A stretch of DNA of 64,000 nt from assembly GCA_963846925.1 (NCBI GenBank), contig CAWJXW010000001.1:186001-250000 (forward strand), read 5' to 3'. Positions 18,909-28,533 of the stretch are shown here, piece after piece (positions within the stretch are counted from its first letter, which is position 1; each line of letters opens with the position of its first letter). Position numbers and translations under genes: made by a program. This DNA is from JAQBQB01 sp963846925. GTDB taxonomy: Bacteria > Gemmatimonadota > Gemmatimonadetes > Gemmatimonadales > Gemmatimonadaceae. The notes below the pieces were generated by a model that did no database searches, was not told the origin of the DNA, and worked only from the letters and a program-made list of their open reading frames with translations.

Positions 18909-21358
18909 TCAGTTGGCCGTCGGCATCGGCGTAGGCAGCCACACGGTGAATCGCGAGCCTTCGCCGAGCACACTCTCGACCGTGATGTCGCCGCCCATCA
19001 TCTGGGCGAGGTTGCGGCTGATCGTGAGACCGAGTCCCGTGCCGCCGTGCGATCGCGTGTAGCCGCCATCCACCTGCACGAACGGCTGAAAGATCCGATC
19101 GAGATCGCTCGGCGCGATCCCGACGCCGGTGTCCTGCACCGTGATCGTCGCCCACGGCGCGCCGAGGCGTTCCTCGGGCGCGGCTCTCTTGGCGCTCCCG
19201 CAGCAGACCGAGACCGTGCCGCCCGCGGGGGTGAACTTGACCGCGTTGCCGAGCAGGTTGGTGAGGATCTGCTGAACGCGCTGCGGGTCGCCGACGTAGC
19301 TCGTGCGGGGGATGCCCTGCAGCCGCGCGTCGAGATCGACGCCCTTGGTCGTCGCCGCCGGCCGAATCAGTCCGAGCGCGGCCTCGGCGACTTCGCCGAC
19401 GACGCCGACGGACGACTCCACGCCCATCCGCCCTGCTTCGATCTTCGAGAGATCGAGGATCTCGCCGATCATCGACGTCAGATGCTCGCCGCTGGCGCGA
19501 ATTCGCGAGAGCTGCGTCGCTTGCGCGGCGGTCACCGGACCGGCGATCCCCATTTGCAGCAGCTCGGCGTAGCCCATCATCGCGTTGATCGGCGTGCGGA
19601 TCTCGTGGCTCATCTTGGCGAGGAAATCCGACTTGGCGTTGCTCGCCGACTCCGCTTCGAGCCGCAGGTCGAGCGAGCGCCGATAGATGAGCGTGTTGTC
19701 GATCGCGACCGCCGTGCGGCGCACGACCTCGGTCGCGATCTCGAGGTCTTCGTCGCCGAAGCGGCGCCCCGACGTGGTCATCGTGAACGACATCGCGCCG
19801 AACGCGCGGCCGCGCGCGATCAGCGGAATGCACATGAACGAGTTCGGAGCGACCTGCTGCAGCAGCCGCTTCATGTCCTCCGAATTGATCGTCGCGCGAA
19901 CGGCTTCCCGATCGATGACGGGAACGATCATCGGCCGCTGCGTGCGGATCACCTCGGGCACCTCGCCCGGTCCGTCCACTCGGTACTTGAATCGGCGCAT
20001 GAGGTCGACGACCGCTTCCTGTTTCAGCCGGTCGCGATGGACGGTGGCGATGCGGCGAATCGTCCCGTCGTCCTCCGCCACGTGGATCGTGCAGTAGTCG
20101 GCGAGGCGCGGCACGCAGTGTCGAGCCAGGTCGGCGAGGAGTCGCTCGTCGGAGAGCGAGCCGGCCACGATGCGGCTCGCCTCGGCGAGAAACTCCTGCG
20201 TGTCGACGGACTTGGTGAGTCGGGCGACGGCGCCCGCCGACGACGTGGCCGAGTCCTCGACGCGCTGCACCATTCGGTTGAACACCGCGCCCAGACGGCC
20301 GATCTCGTCGGTGCGTCCAACGTCCACGCGCCACGCGACCTCACCGTTCGCGATCGCCTCGGCGGCGTTCGTGAGCTCGGTGAGCGGGCGGACCAGGCGG
20401 CGCGTGGCGATCCACGAGAGAAATGCTCCCGTGGCGGCGAACAGAAACGCGAGCGTGCCGAGGACTCGCAGCGACGCCGTCTGTTTCGCGAGGATGCCGC
20501 TGAGCGGCTGCTCGATGGAAACGGAGAGCGGGGTGCCGCGGACCGGCGCGCTCGCGCTCAACATCGTACCGACATCCGGACGCTCGACGAGGCCGAGACT
20601 GTCGAACAGCTCGCGGTGTCGGAGCGGCGCGGAAACCGGCTCGCCGGTGAACTGCACCCAATTCGAGCCGGCGGCGTCGTGGATGTAGACGCGTCCGTCG
20701 CTGCCGACGAGTTCGCGCAGCATGCGATTGATCTGCGCGTTCGCGCCGAAGCGGCGCTGCTGGACGACGTATCCGAGGCGATTGCCCGCGGCGTCGCGCA
20801 CGACGGCCGTCACCCATACGGTCGACTGGCGGCCGACGACGTAGATGCCGCTGGTCAGAAGCGAGTCGCGCGTCCGCGGGCGGCGAGCGAAGCAGGCTGT
20901 CGCGAAACGCGCGCGCTTCGGCGGGGAAATCTAGCCGCCAGGTCTCCAACCACGCGGCCGTCGGCGGTCCATAGCTCCATCGGCACGGGCGCCGGCGCGT
21001 TCGGCGCCGGCGGCGACGGCGGCAAAAGTGCGCGCGCCGCCGCGGGCGAGAGTGGACGCGCCGGAGAGCGAAGCGCGGACAGGATCGCAGTGTCGTGTGC
21101 GGCGGACGAGAGGGCCGCCAAGCGCATGTTGTTGGTCTGCTCGATGGTCGTACCCACGACTCGCGCGAGCGTCGACAATCGCTCCGCCGCCCCGGCTTCG
21201 GCGGCGCGCCGCGTTTCGTAGTACGACGCGGTGGCCCACGCGCCCAGGATCACGCTGAAGAGCGCGAGCACGAGGATCGGCAGCTTCCGCTCGAGCGGAA
21301 GCTGCGTAGGCGAGACCCGTTCCGCGAAACTCGGCGCCGGCAAAATCGTTGCCGTCAC
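18909..21358 (-). CDS. Membrane sensor histidine kinase with HAMP and GAF domains (frameshifted N-terminus)
   Basis: A sensor kinase of about 815 residues. The order is: a first membrane helix (LPILVLALFSVILGAWATASYY), a periplasmic sensor domain, a second helix (LGTLAFLFAATGAFLSWIA), HAMP (RRLVRPLTELTNAAEAIANGE), a GAF-like domain, HisKA with the phospho-accepting histidine in KMSHEIRTPINAMMGYAEL, and a HATPase_c domain with NLLGNAVKFTP, DTGVGIAPSDLDRIF and GGTGLGLTIS. The frame changes near 20945 and near 20870 within the sensor domain; DARDSLLTSGIYVVGRQ is restored by one base. The start is taken as a GTG at 21358, just after the glycosylase stop. No response regulator gene is adjacent, so its partner is encoded elsewhere. 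Confidence 0.85.
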
Positions 21359-21378
21359 GTTCGCGCCGCCCGGCACTC

Positions 21379-22009
21379 TCAGGTCGCGCCTTGGCCATCT
21401 CCGTTCTCGAGAGATCGCCATAGGTACCAACACGCGACTGTGCTGTGCGGACTCCACTTCGCGCCGATCGCGCGGACTTGTTTGGGGCTCGGTCGCTTTC
21501 GCTTCCCATACGCGCGTCGGATCGCGTTTTGAATCCCCAGGTCGAGTTCCGGAAGTACGTTGCGACGACCGAGGCGGAACATCAAGAACATTTGTGCGGT
21601 CCAGCGACCAATTCCTTTCACTTGTACGAGATGAGCGATGAGCTCGTCATCGTTCATTCGATCGACCTCGTCCAGAGGCAGCGCACCCGAGACGACTTTG
21701 TGAGAGAGATCACGCAGATAGCCGATCTTCTGTCGCGAGAGGCCCGACGCCGCGAAGTTGTACGTCGGTGAACGCGACAAGCGACGACGGCTCCGGCTCG
21801 CCGTTCGCGAAGAGCGCGGCGAAACGTCCATGGATCGTGCCCGCCGCCTTTCCTGAGAGTTGTTGAAAGACGATCGAGCGGGCGAGCGCCTGGAAGTGCG
21901 TCCCCTCGCGCCGAACGGGCATGCGGCAGGGACCGACGGACTCGATCACGCGGGCGAGCACCGGATCGACCCGCTTGAGGTGGCGGACGGAAGCGCGATA
22001 GTCGGGCAT
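21379..22009 (-). CDS. DNA-3-methyladenine glycosylase II, AlkA/HhH-GPD family (frameshifted)
   Basis: A base-excision repair glycosylase of about 209 residues that removes alkylated bases from DNA. The first part has ARSIVFQQLSGKAAGTIHGRF, the second has the helix-hairpin-helix VKGIGRWTAQMFLMF and the catalytic aspartate in LPELDLGIQNAIRRAYG. The frame changes at 21743-21745: removing one base from a GGG there gives QLRGVGLSRQKIGYLRDL, which matches the family exactly. The ATG at 22009 begins MPDYRASVRHLKRVDPVL, a normal start for short AlkA-like enzymes. The gene ends 21 bases before the histidine kinase start, so they may be cotranscribed, but no functional link is apparent. Confidence 0.88.
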
Positions 22010-22108
22010 CGGCAAAATTTACGCGTCGGCGCCGCCAATTGTGGAACCGCACAGCTCGTGTCAGGATAGGCTGGACAACATGCAGATCATTGGGACGCCG
22101 ATCGATTG

Positions 22109-23448
22109 ATGTCTAGACGAATGCTCGCGCTCGCTGTGCTGTTGCCGGCGGCCCTCTGTTCCGGCGCCCCGACGTTGCGAGGCGCAGCACGACACGATGC
22201 TCATGGGGACGACGCCCGGCATTCTACTGCCCCTGGGCGTCGCGTCGGCGCGCGCCGGATCAGGGACGTCTTGGCTCCCCGATTCCTCGCGCATCCCGAT
22301 GTTTCACACGTCGATTGGCGGGTGGAGCGTGATGGTCCACGGCGCGCTATTCGCCCAATACGACACGCAGACCACCGTGCACGGTGGACGCCAGTTCGGC
22401 CTCGTCGACTGGGAGATGGCCAGCGCGGTGCGCGCCGTCGGCCCGGGCGTGATCGGCGCCACGCTGGGCACGAGCCTCGAGTCGTTGGTCGATGGGCCGC
22501 ACGGCTACCCCGAGCTTCTGCAGAGCGGAGGCGCGTACCAGGACGCGCGCATCGCGAACCGCCAGCATCCGCACCCCGCCCTGATGCAACTGTCCCTCGA
22601 ATATGACCAAACGCTCATTCGAGGGCTCGCCCTGGAGACCTACGCGGCGCCGGTCGGCGAACCGGCGATCGGGCCCGTGGCGTTCACGCACCGCCCGTCG
22701 GCGGCCGACGACCCGTTCGCGCCGCTGGCGCACCACTGGGAAGACGCCACACACGACCAAAACGGCGTGTTGACTGGGGGATTCTACACGAGTCACGTGA
22801 AGATCGAAGGCTCGGCGTTCAACGCACGCGAGTCGGACACCGGCGACAACCTGCCGGACTACACCGGCGCGAGGCTCGATTCCTATTCCGGCCGGCTCTC
22901 GGTCGCCGCGACGGACCGCGTGGTGCTGTCCGCGTGGACCGGATATCTGTTCGATCACGATCCGCTCGACCCGGGCACCGGGATGCAGCGCTACGGCGCG
23001 TCGGTACTTACCGCGCTGCGAGGCGTGGACGGCGGAACGTGGTCGAGCGCCTTGGTGTGGGGGCTCGATGTGCATCACCATGGCGCGCGCGAGCACGTCC
23101 ATGACCCGAACGCCGTCGTTCCCGCTCATCATCTGGGTGCCAGCGCGCTGTTCGAGACGACGCTCGAGCTGGGATCGAGGATGGCGCTCTTCGGCCGCGT
23201 GGAGCAGGTGCAGAAGACGGCCGACGACCTCGGTTTCGTCGGCGGCGATCTCGGTCAGTCGTTCACGATTCGCGAGCTCACCCTCGGCGTCGCCCGCGAC
23301 CTGATCGCGAGCGAGCATGGCCGAATCGGCATCGGAGCGCGCGTCGGGCTGACGCGACTCCCGGAAGTCGCTACGCGTCGCGTACGGAACGCTCACGCCG
23401 GCAGGAGGCGCGGTGTTTCTCAGTCTCAAGCCGCCCTACCCCCGCTAG
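22109..23448 (+). CDS. Exported protein, probable outer-membrane beta-barrel (frameshifted at both ends)
   Basis: A protein of about 446 residues that I do not recognise as a named family. The signal peptide MSRRMLALAVLLPAALCSGA is in one frame; the body begins around QHDTMLMGTTPGILLPLG in another, so a base is lost or gained near 22180. The body alternates polar and hydrophobic residues with aromatic girdle-like positions (GWSVMVHGALFAQYD, YSGRLSVAATDRVVLSAWTGYLF, GRIGIGARVGL), as in porin-like barrels, and contains many histidines (HHWEDATH, DVHHHGAREHVHDP). A second break near 23360 leads to the real end, SLRVAYGTLTPAGGAVFLSL and a TAG at 23448. The histidine clusters might bind metal; that is only inference. 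Confidence 0.65.
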
Positions 23449-23487
23449 CCGCGTCCGGTTTTCCGGCGCGTGTATATTGGCGTCGGC

Positions 23488-24056
23488 ATGTCGCGCCTCT
23501 TCAAATACTTCCTCCGGGGCCTCGTCGTCGTCGCCCCGCTCGCGCTCACCGTCTACGTCTGCGCTCTGATTTTCCGGACGATCGACGGTTGGCTCGGTCT
23601 GACGATTCCAGGCGTCGGCTTCCTCATCACGATCGCGTTGATCACGGTCGTCGGATTCCTCGCCTCCGGGCTCGTCACGCGAGGCGTGCTCGGCGCGCTC
23701 GACGAGGTCTTCGAGAAGCTGCCGTTCGTGCGACTGCTGTACTCGTCGGCCAAGGACATGCTGAACGCGTTCGTCGGCGAGAAGCGACGGTTCGACAAGC
23801 CGGTCCTGGTATCGCTCTCGGCCGATGGGTCGCTCAAGGTTTTGGCTTTTCTGACGTCCGATTCGCTGGCGTCGTTGGGGGGGGGGTGTCGGGGCTCGTG
23901 TCGGTGTACATGCCGCAGTCATATGGATTGGCCGGGCACATCCTCGTCGTGCCCGCCGATCGGGTACAGCGCATCGAGGCGGATGCCGCGGCCGTGATGG
24001 CGTTCATCATCTCCGGCGGCGTCACCCACGTTCAGTCCCGACAGACGCCGACGTGA
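23488..24056 (+). CDS. DUF502 family membrane protein (frameshift in a G10 tract)
   Basis: An inner-membrane protein of about 188 residues. Two hydrophobic segments (FLRGLVVVAPLALTVYVCALIF and VGFLITIALITVVGFLASGLV) are followed by the conserved DUF502 region LPFVRLLYSSAKDMLNAFV and a soluble domain. The frame is lost in a run of ten G at 23877-23886. On the other side it continues GVSGLVSVYMPQSYGLAGHI and ends VQSRQTPT. The ATG at 23488 starts MSRLFKYFLRG, as in homologues. The stop overlaps the GTG of the SET gene (GTGA at 24053-24056). The function of DUF502 proteins is not established. Confidence 0.88.
23877..23886 (+). repeat. Homopolymer of ten G inside the DUF502 gene
   Basis: The run of ten G coincides exactly with the frame change in the DUF502 coding sequence. 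Nine or eleven would be needed to keep the frame, depending on the direction of change. It is either a length error or a phase-variable tract. Confidence 0.9.
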
Positions 24057-24562
24057 GACGTACGCGCGCGCGCGCGCCGCGAGCCCCCGCGAAACGCGTG
24101 GAGGCGAGGCCGCCGGAGTTACCGTTCGAGATTCGCCGCTCGCCGATCCAGGGCCTCGGCGCGTTCGCTACACGGCCGATCGGCAAAGGCACGCGCCTCA
24201 TCGAGTACACCGGCGAGCGCATCACGACCGACGAAGCCGACGCCCGCTACCCGGACGACGAATCGCAGGCGCGTCACCACACGTTTCTCTTCGCGATCGA
24301 CGACGATGTCGTGATCGACGCGGCCGTCGACGGCAACGAGGCGCGCTTCATCAACCACTCGTGCGCGCCCAACTGCGACGCGGTGATCGATGACGCGCGG
24401 ATCTGGATCGAGGCCATCCGCGACATCGCTCCGGGCGAGGAACTGGCGTACGATTACGCGTTCGTCCTCGAGGAGCGCCACACGCCGGCGGCCAAGCGCC
24501 GCTATCCGTGTAACTGCGGCGCGCGCACGTGCCGCGGAACCATTCTCGCAAAGAAACGCTGA
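24053..24562 (+). CDS. SET domain protein-lysine N-methyltransferase
   Basis: A 169-residue SET protein that would transfer methyl groups from S-adenosylmethionine to lysine side chains. After a basic N-terminus of about 20 residues the SET core runs from FEIRRSPIQGLGAFATRPI to the cofactor and active-site motifs FINHSCAPNC (residues 99-108) and GEELAYDYAF (128-137). A post-SET zinc-binding cysteine set follows (CNCGARTC, Cys153, 155, 160), together with Cys108. All residues needed for activity seem present. The GTG start overlaps the DUF502 stop, so translation is probably coupled. Bacterial SET proteins are usually thought to methylate ribosomal or host proteins, or DNA-binding proteins; the target here is unknown. 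Confidence 0.92.
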   Translation: MRRTRARAPRAPAKRVEARPPELPFEIRRSPIQGLGAFATRPIGKGTRLIEYTGERITTDEADARYPDDESQARHHTFLFAIDDDVVIDAAVDGNEARFINHSCAPNCDAVIDDARIWIEAIRDIAPGEELAYDYAFVLEERHTPAAKRRYPCNCGARTCRGTILAKKR

Positions 24563-24567
24563 AGACT

Positions 24568-24609
24568 GGTGGACCGGTGGACCGGTGGACCGGTGGACCG
24601 GTGGACCGG
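24568..24609. repeat. 8-bp tandem repeat (GGTGGACC), second locus
   Basis: Just over five copies of GGTGGACC fill the space between the SET gene stop (24562) and the stop of the reductase gene on the other strand (24614). The unit is the same as in the array at 15027-15156, here in one orientation only. Each junction makes the palindrome ACCGGT. Confidence 0.9.
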
Positions 24610-24613
24610 AGCA

Positions 24614-25315
24614 CTACGCGCGGAGTGAGCTCACGCGTGCCGAATCAGGGATCCGGCTTTCCTTCGGCGCGTCGGTTCGGCGCAGGATGACGTGCGTCGC
24701 GCGAGTTCCGGCGACGGATTCGACTCCCTGGTAGCCGAGCGCGCGCAGGTCGAGTCCCTGAAAGAGATTCTCGCCTTCGCCGAGCACGATCGGCCGCACG
24801 GCGAGGTGGAGCTCGTCGATGAGTCTCGCTTGCAGGTATTGGCGGATTGTCGACACGCCGCCGCCCAGGCGCACGTCACGGCCGCGTGCGCCGTCCCTGG
24901 CTTGCTTCAGCGCCGACTCAATGCCGTCCGTGACGAAACGGAACTCGGTGCCTCCAGCCATCTGGATCGGGGCGCGGGCGTGGTGCGTGAGCACGAAGAC
25001 AGGCGTGTGATAGGGCGGCTCGTCGCCCCACCAGCCCTTCCACTTCTCGTCGGGCCAGGGGCCGCGAATCGGCCCGAACATGTTCCGGCCGAGGATCCAT
25101 GCGCCGATGTTCTCGAAGCTCTTCGCGGCCATGTCGTTGTCGACGCCGGTCTCGCCGTCGGGCTCGCCGTGCTGCTGCTGCCACACGCGCGTGCGGAAGA
25201 ACCACTCCATGAGCTCGGGACCGCGCACGCCGAGCGGATGCTCCAGGTCCTGACGCGTGCCGGCGCCGTAGCCGTCGAGGGATATCGCGAAGCTTCGAAC
25301 GACGAGTTTGGACAT
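24614..25315 (-). CDS. Dihydrofolate reductase family protein (RibD C-terminal-like)
   Basis: A 233-residue protein of the RibD_C/DHFR-like superfamily of NAD(P)H-dependent reductases. It begins with VVRSFAISLDGYGAG, the family's substrate-side motif. It then shows GAWILGRNMFGPIRG and the nucleotide-binding segment DVRLGGGVSTIRQYLQARLIDELHL, and ends with the conserved PIVLGEGENLF region. The ATG at 25315 is chosen as the start of homology; an upstream in-frame start at 25357 would add 14 residues. Family members include stand-alone proteins of unknown substrate in many soil bacteria. It is monocistronic, divergent from the padR-type gene. Confidence 0.88.
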   Translation of the reverse strand: MSKLVVRSFAISLDGYGAGTRQDLEHPLGVRGPELMEWFFRTRVWQQQHGEPDGETGVDNDMAAKSFENIGAWILGRNMFGPIRGPWPDEKWKGWWGDEPPYHTPVFVLTHHARAPIQMAGGTEFRFVTDGIESALKQARDGARGRDVRLGGGVSTIRQYLQARLIDELHLAVRPIVLGEGENLFQGLDLRALGYQGVESVAGTRATHVILRRTDAPKESRIPDSARVSSLRA

Positions 25316-25453
25316 GTTCACCAAGAGGTCCCTGAGTAGCCGCTGCTGAGGATTCAAGATGACGGGGCGCCGAGCGGGGACGCCAGGTCAAACCATTCCG
25401 GCGGTCGAGGTGTCGAAGCGGCTATAGTCGGATTGCCTCTAGCCCACGCGCCA

Positions 25454-25822
25454 ATGACGCCCGCCCGTTCCGAGCCGTCGTTCGAGTCGTCGCTGCTTCT
25501 CAAGCCTGTCGAGACGCTGATCCTCACGATGCTCACCGCCGGCGAGCGCCACGGCTACGGCATCCGCAAGGACATTCTCGACCACAGCGAAGGACGCATC
25601 GAGCTCGAGGCCGGCGGTCTCTATCGCCACATCCGCCGCCTGGAGTCAGATGGCCTGATCGAGCCCGCCTCGTCTCGCCGCGCAGCCGGCGAGGACCCTC
25701 GGCGGATTCACTACAAGCTCACGACGGTCGGCAAGCGCGTGCTCGCCGCGGAAATGACGCGGATGCGGGAGCTCGTTCGCCTGGCGGAGGCGCGGCGCGT
25801 CATCGCGCCGGTGCGCACGTGA
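25454..25822 (+). CDS. PadR family transcriptional regulator
   Basis: A 122-residue winged-helix repressor of the PadR type. The conserved region is KPVETLILTMLTAGERHGYGIRKDIL, then LEAGGLYRHIRRLESDGLIEP (the recognition helix and wing) and IHYKLTTVGKRVLAAEM. It overlaps the following permease gene by four bases (GTGA at 25819-25822). PadR-ADOP pairs are a frequent arrangement in Acidobacteria and Gemmatimonadota; the regulator presumably controls its own operon. An inducer cannot be predicted. Confidence 0.92.
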   Translation: MTPARSEPSFESSLLLKPVETLILTMLTAGERHGYGIRKDILDHSEGRIELEAGGLYRHIRRLESDGLIEPASSRRAAGEDPRRIHYKLTTVGKRVLAAEMTRMRELVRLAEARRVIAPVRT

Positions 25823-28515
25823 TCGAGCGCTCGCCCGGCGATGCGCCGCGATTGATTCGCGCCCTGATGGAGCTGTATCCGCCCGAGTTTCGGCGGCGAT
25901 ACGGCGACGCGATGCTCGCGTTTCAGCGCGAACGCTTCGCCGAAGCACGAAGCGCGGGCGAGTCGCGTGTCCGCGTGTGGCGGCGCGCGCTCGGCGACGT
26001 CACGACGACGCTCGTCGCCGAATGGGCGCGCGAGCTGCGGGCCGGAGAAACCGTTTACGAATCGAGCCGAGCACCGCTCGGCATGGGAGAGCGCATGTCT
26101 TTCATTGGCCGCGAGATCGTGCAGACCGTTCGATCACTTCGTCGAAGCGCCGGCTTCAGCGCCGCTACCGTCGGCACGCTGGCGCTCGGGATCGGCGCGA
26201 CGACGGCGATCTTCAGCGTGGTGCATACCGTGTTGCTGGCGCCGCTCGCTCTCGGCCATCCCGATCGCATCGTGATCCCGGAGTCGAAGCAGGTGACGAG
26301 CGGGCACACATGGTCGATCACGTACTCGGACTTCGTCGACTGGCGCGACAACCATGTGTTCGACGCCGTCGCGGCGTTCCAGGGCGTCGACATGGATCTG
26401 ACCGGCGCGGGCGAGCCGGTCCGCGTGTCCGTCGCCGCTGTGTCGCCGCAGTTCTTCGACGCGCTCGGCGCGCCGCCGGCCAAGGGGCGTGTGCTGCAGG
26501 CGGTCGACTTCGATCCCAAAGCCCCGCGCGCCATCGTCATCTCGGATCGATTTTGGCGCAGCCAGTTCGGCTCGCGCGCCGACATCGTCGGCGCGACGGT
26601 GGAGATGAGCGGGATCAAGCGGCCGGTCGTCGGGGTGCTGCCGCCGGGCGCGCGCTGGCCGCTCGACGCCGACGTCTGGGTCCCGTTCCGGATCACGACC
26701 GAACAGGACCCCGATCTTCGCCGGCGCGACAATTTCGTCTTTGGCGGAATCGCTCGGCTCAAGTCGGGCGCGTCGCTCGAGCAGACGCGAACCGTCATGG
26801 CCTCGCTCGCGTCGCGCGTTGCCGCCGACGAGCCGACGATTCGCAAGGACGTGACGACGGTTCCCACGCCGATCATGGAATCGCTGCTCGGTCCGACCAC
26901 TCCGCGCGTTCTCTGGATGCTGCTCGGCGCCGTCGGATTCCTGCTGCTGATCGGCTGCGTGAACGCGGCGAATCTGCAGTTGGCCCGCGCCACGGCTCGT
27001 CACCGTGAGCTGGCCGTGCGTCGCGCGCTGGGCGCGAGCCGGATGCGCATCGTACGTCAGGCATTCATCGAGAGCGGCGTGCTCGCGTTGGCGGGCGGCG
27101 TGTTCGGTGTGGTTCTCGCGCGCGTGCTGGTGGCATTGGTCGTCGCCGCCGCGCCGCCGGACGTGCCGCGTATCGAGCAGGCCACGCTGGATTTCCCGGC
27201 GCTCGCATTCGCGTTCGCGACGTCGGTGGCCGTCGCGCTGCTTTTCGGCGTCGTGCCCGCGGTGCACGCGGCGCGCGGCGATCCGCACTTCGCGCTGGCC
27301 GACGGCGGCACGCGGGCGAGCGGCCGTCGCGGCGCCAAGACGCGTCGGACCCTGGTCGTCGTCGAGCTTGCGCTGTCGGTGATTCTGCTTTGCGGCGCGG
27401 GCTTGGCGACGCGGAGCATCATGCGGCTGCGCGGTGCGGATCCGGGCTTTCAGACGCGGAACGTCCTCACCGCGTCGATCTCGCTGCCCGGCGTTCGCTA
27501 CGACAGCAAGGCGAAGGTCATCTCGTTGCTGTACGGGCTGCGCGACCGGCTTGCCGCGTCGCCGGGTGTCGACGCGGCGGGCATTTCCAGCGCGAGCCCT
27601 CTCGGGGCGGGCGGCTTTTATCTGGGGCGGATGATGGTCGCCGAAGGGCGCGAGGCGTCGTCGGCGACCGAGGTGTCGATCAACTGGAACGTCACGACGC
27701 CGGGGTACTTCGCGGCGCTCGGCATGCCGATGGTGCGCGGACGCGACTTCACGGCGCGCGACGATTCCGCGGCGCCGCCCGTGATGATCGTGAACGAGCA
27801 CTTCGCCAAAGCGATGTTCCCCGGCGAGAATCCGCTGGGCAAGCGCGCGATGTCGTCTCGCGACGAAAAGGTGGAGCGCGAGATCGTCGGCGTCGTGCGG
27901 GACGTCAAGTATTACGGCGCGAGCGACACGGCACGCTCGCTCGTCTGGGTGCCGTACGCGCAGAACAACGCGTGGCATCAGGGCATCGTCACCGTGCGGA
28001 CGCGCGGCGCCCCGTCGGCGGCGCTGGCGCTGATCAAGCGCGAGCTGCGGACGTTCGACGGCGCGATCGCGCTCGCCAACGTCACCACGATGGATGACGC
28101 CATGGCCAAGTCGATGGCGAGCAACCGGCTCGTCGCGATACTCCTCGGTGGCTTCGCGGGACTCGCCGTGTTGCTGGCCGCCGTCGGCGTACTCGGCGTG
28201 TTGTCGTACACGGTGGAGCGGCGCACGCACGAACTGGGAATCAGGGTCGCGCTCGGCGCGGCGCGCTCGGACGTCGTCCGGCTCGTGATGACCGAGACGC
28301 TCTCGATGGCCGCGGTCGGCGTCGCGTTGGGCCTCGCCAGTGCGCTCGCCGTCACCCGGTTAGCGCAGTCGATGCTCTACCAGGTGCGCGCCGACGATCC
28401 GCTGACGTTCGCGACCGTCGGCGTGGTGTTGGGATCGGTTGCCATCGTCGCCGCGATCGTACCCGCGCGGCGGGCCGCGCGGGTCGATCCGGCTATCGCA
28501 CTGCGCGCCGAGTGA
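25819..28515 (+). CDS. ABC transporter permease of the ADOP type (MacB/FtsX-like, duplicated)
   Basis: An 898-residue inner-membrane protein of the acidobacterial duplicated orphan permease family. An N-terminal cytosolic segment (residues 1-75, with LMELYPPEFRRRYGDAML) precedes two copies of a MacB periplasmic core plus FtsX domain. The first membrane helix is FSAATVGTLALGIGATTAIFSVVHTVLLAPL. The first FtsX domain has LLLIGCVNAANLQLARATARHRELAVRRALGAS and the second has VERRTHELGIRVALGAARSDVVRLV. It ends PARRAARVDPAIALRAE, the family signature. No ATPase subunit is encoded nearby, hence orphan. Coupled by overlap to the PadR gene. Transported substrate unknown; MacB relatives move peptides, lipids or macrolides. 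Confidence 0.93.
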   Translation: MIERSPGDAPRLIRALMELYPPEFRRRYGDAMLAFQRERFAEARSAGESRVRVWRRALGDVTTTLVAEWARELRAGETVYESSRAPLGMGERMSFIGREIVQTVRSLRRSAGFSAATVGTLALGIGATTAIFSVVHTVLLAPLALGHPDRIVIPESKQVTSGHTWSITYSDFVDWRDNHVFDAVAAFQGVDMDLTGAGEPVRVSVAAVSPQFFDALGAPPAKGRVLQAVDFDPKAPRAIVISDRFWRSQFGSRADIVGATVEMSGIKRPVVGVLPPGARWPLDADVWVPFRITTEQDPDLRRRDNFVFGGIARLKSGASLEQTRTVMASLASRVAADEPTIRKDVTTVPTPIMESLLGPTTPRVLWMLLGAVGFLLLIGCVNAANLQLARATARHRELAVRRALGASRMRIVRQAFIESGVLALAGGVFGVVLARVLVALVVAAAPPDVPRIEQATLDFPALAFAFATSVAVALLFGVVPAVHAARGDPHFALADGGTRASGRRGAKTRRTLVVVELALSVILLCGAGLATRSIMRLRGADPGFQTRNVLTASISLPGVRYDSKAKVISLLYGLRDRLAASPGVDAAGISSASPLGAGGFYLGRMMVAEGREASSATEVSINWNVTTPGYFAALGMPMVRGRDFTARDDSAAPPVMIVNEHFAKAMFPGENPLGKRAMSSRDEKVEREIVGVVRDVKYYGASDTARSLVWVPYAQNNAWHQGIVTVRTRGAPSAALALIKRELRTFDGAIALANVTTMDDAMAKSMASNRLVAILLGGFAGLAVLLAAVGVLGVLSYTVERRTHELGIRVALGAARSDVVRLVMTETLSMAAVGVALGLASALAVTRLAQSMLYQVRADDPLTFATVGVVLGSVAIVAAIVPARRAARVDPAIALRAE

Positions 28516-28517
28516 CG

Positions 28518-28533
28518 CCCGCGGTCACCGCGG
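28518..28533. terminator. Small palindrome between convergent genes
   Basis: CCGCGG (28519-28524) and CCGCGG (28528-28533) form a six-base stem with loop TCA, which is the stop codon of the minus-strand M1 peptidase gene. It lies just after the permease stop on the plus strand and could end transcription from both sides; no T-tract. Confidence 0.3.

Noticed and set aside
18387..21221. Very long open frame (944 codons) on the plus strand
   Set aside because: It is antisense to the histidine kinase and reads as arginine-rich low-complexity sequence typical of GC-rich shadow frames.
26134..28230. Long minus-strand open frame opposite the ADOP permease
   Set aside because: Composition is Arg/His/Ala-rich with no domain; the plus-strand permease is unmistakable.
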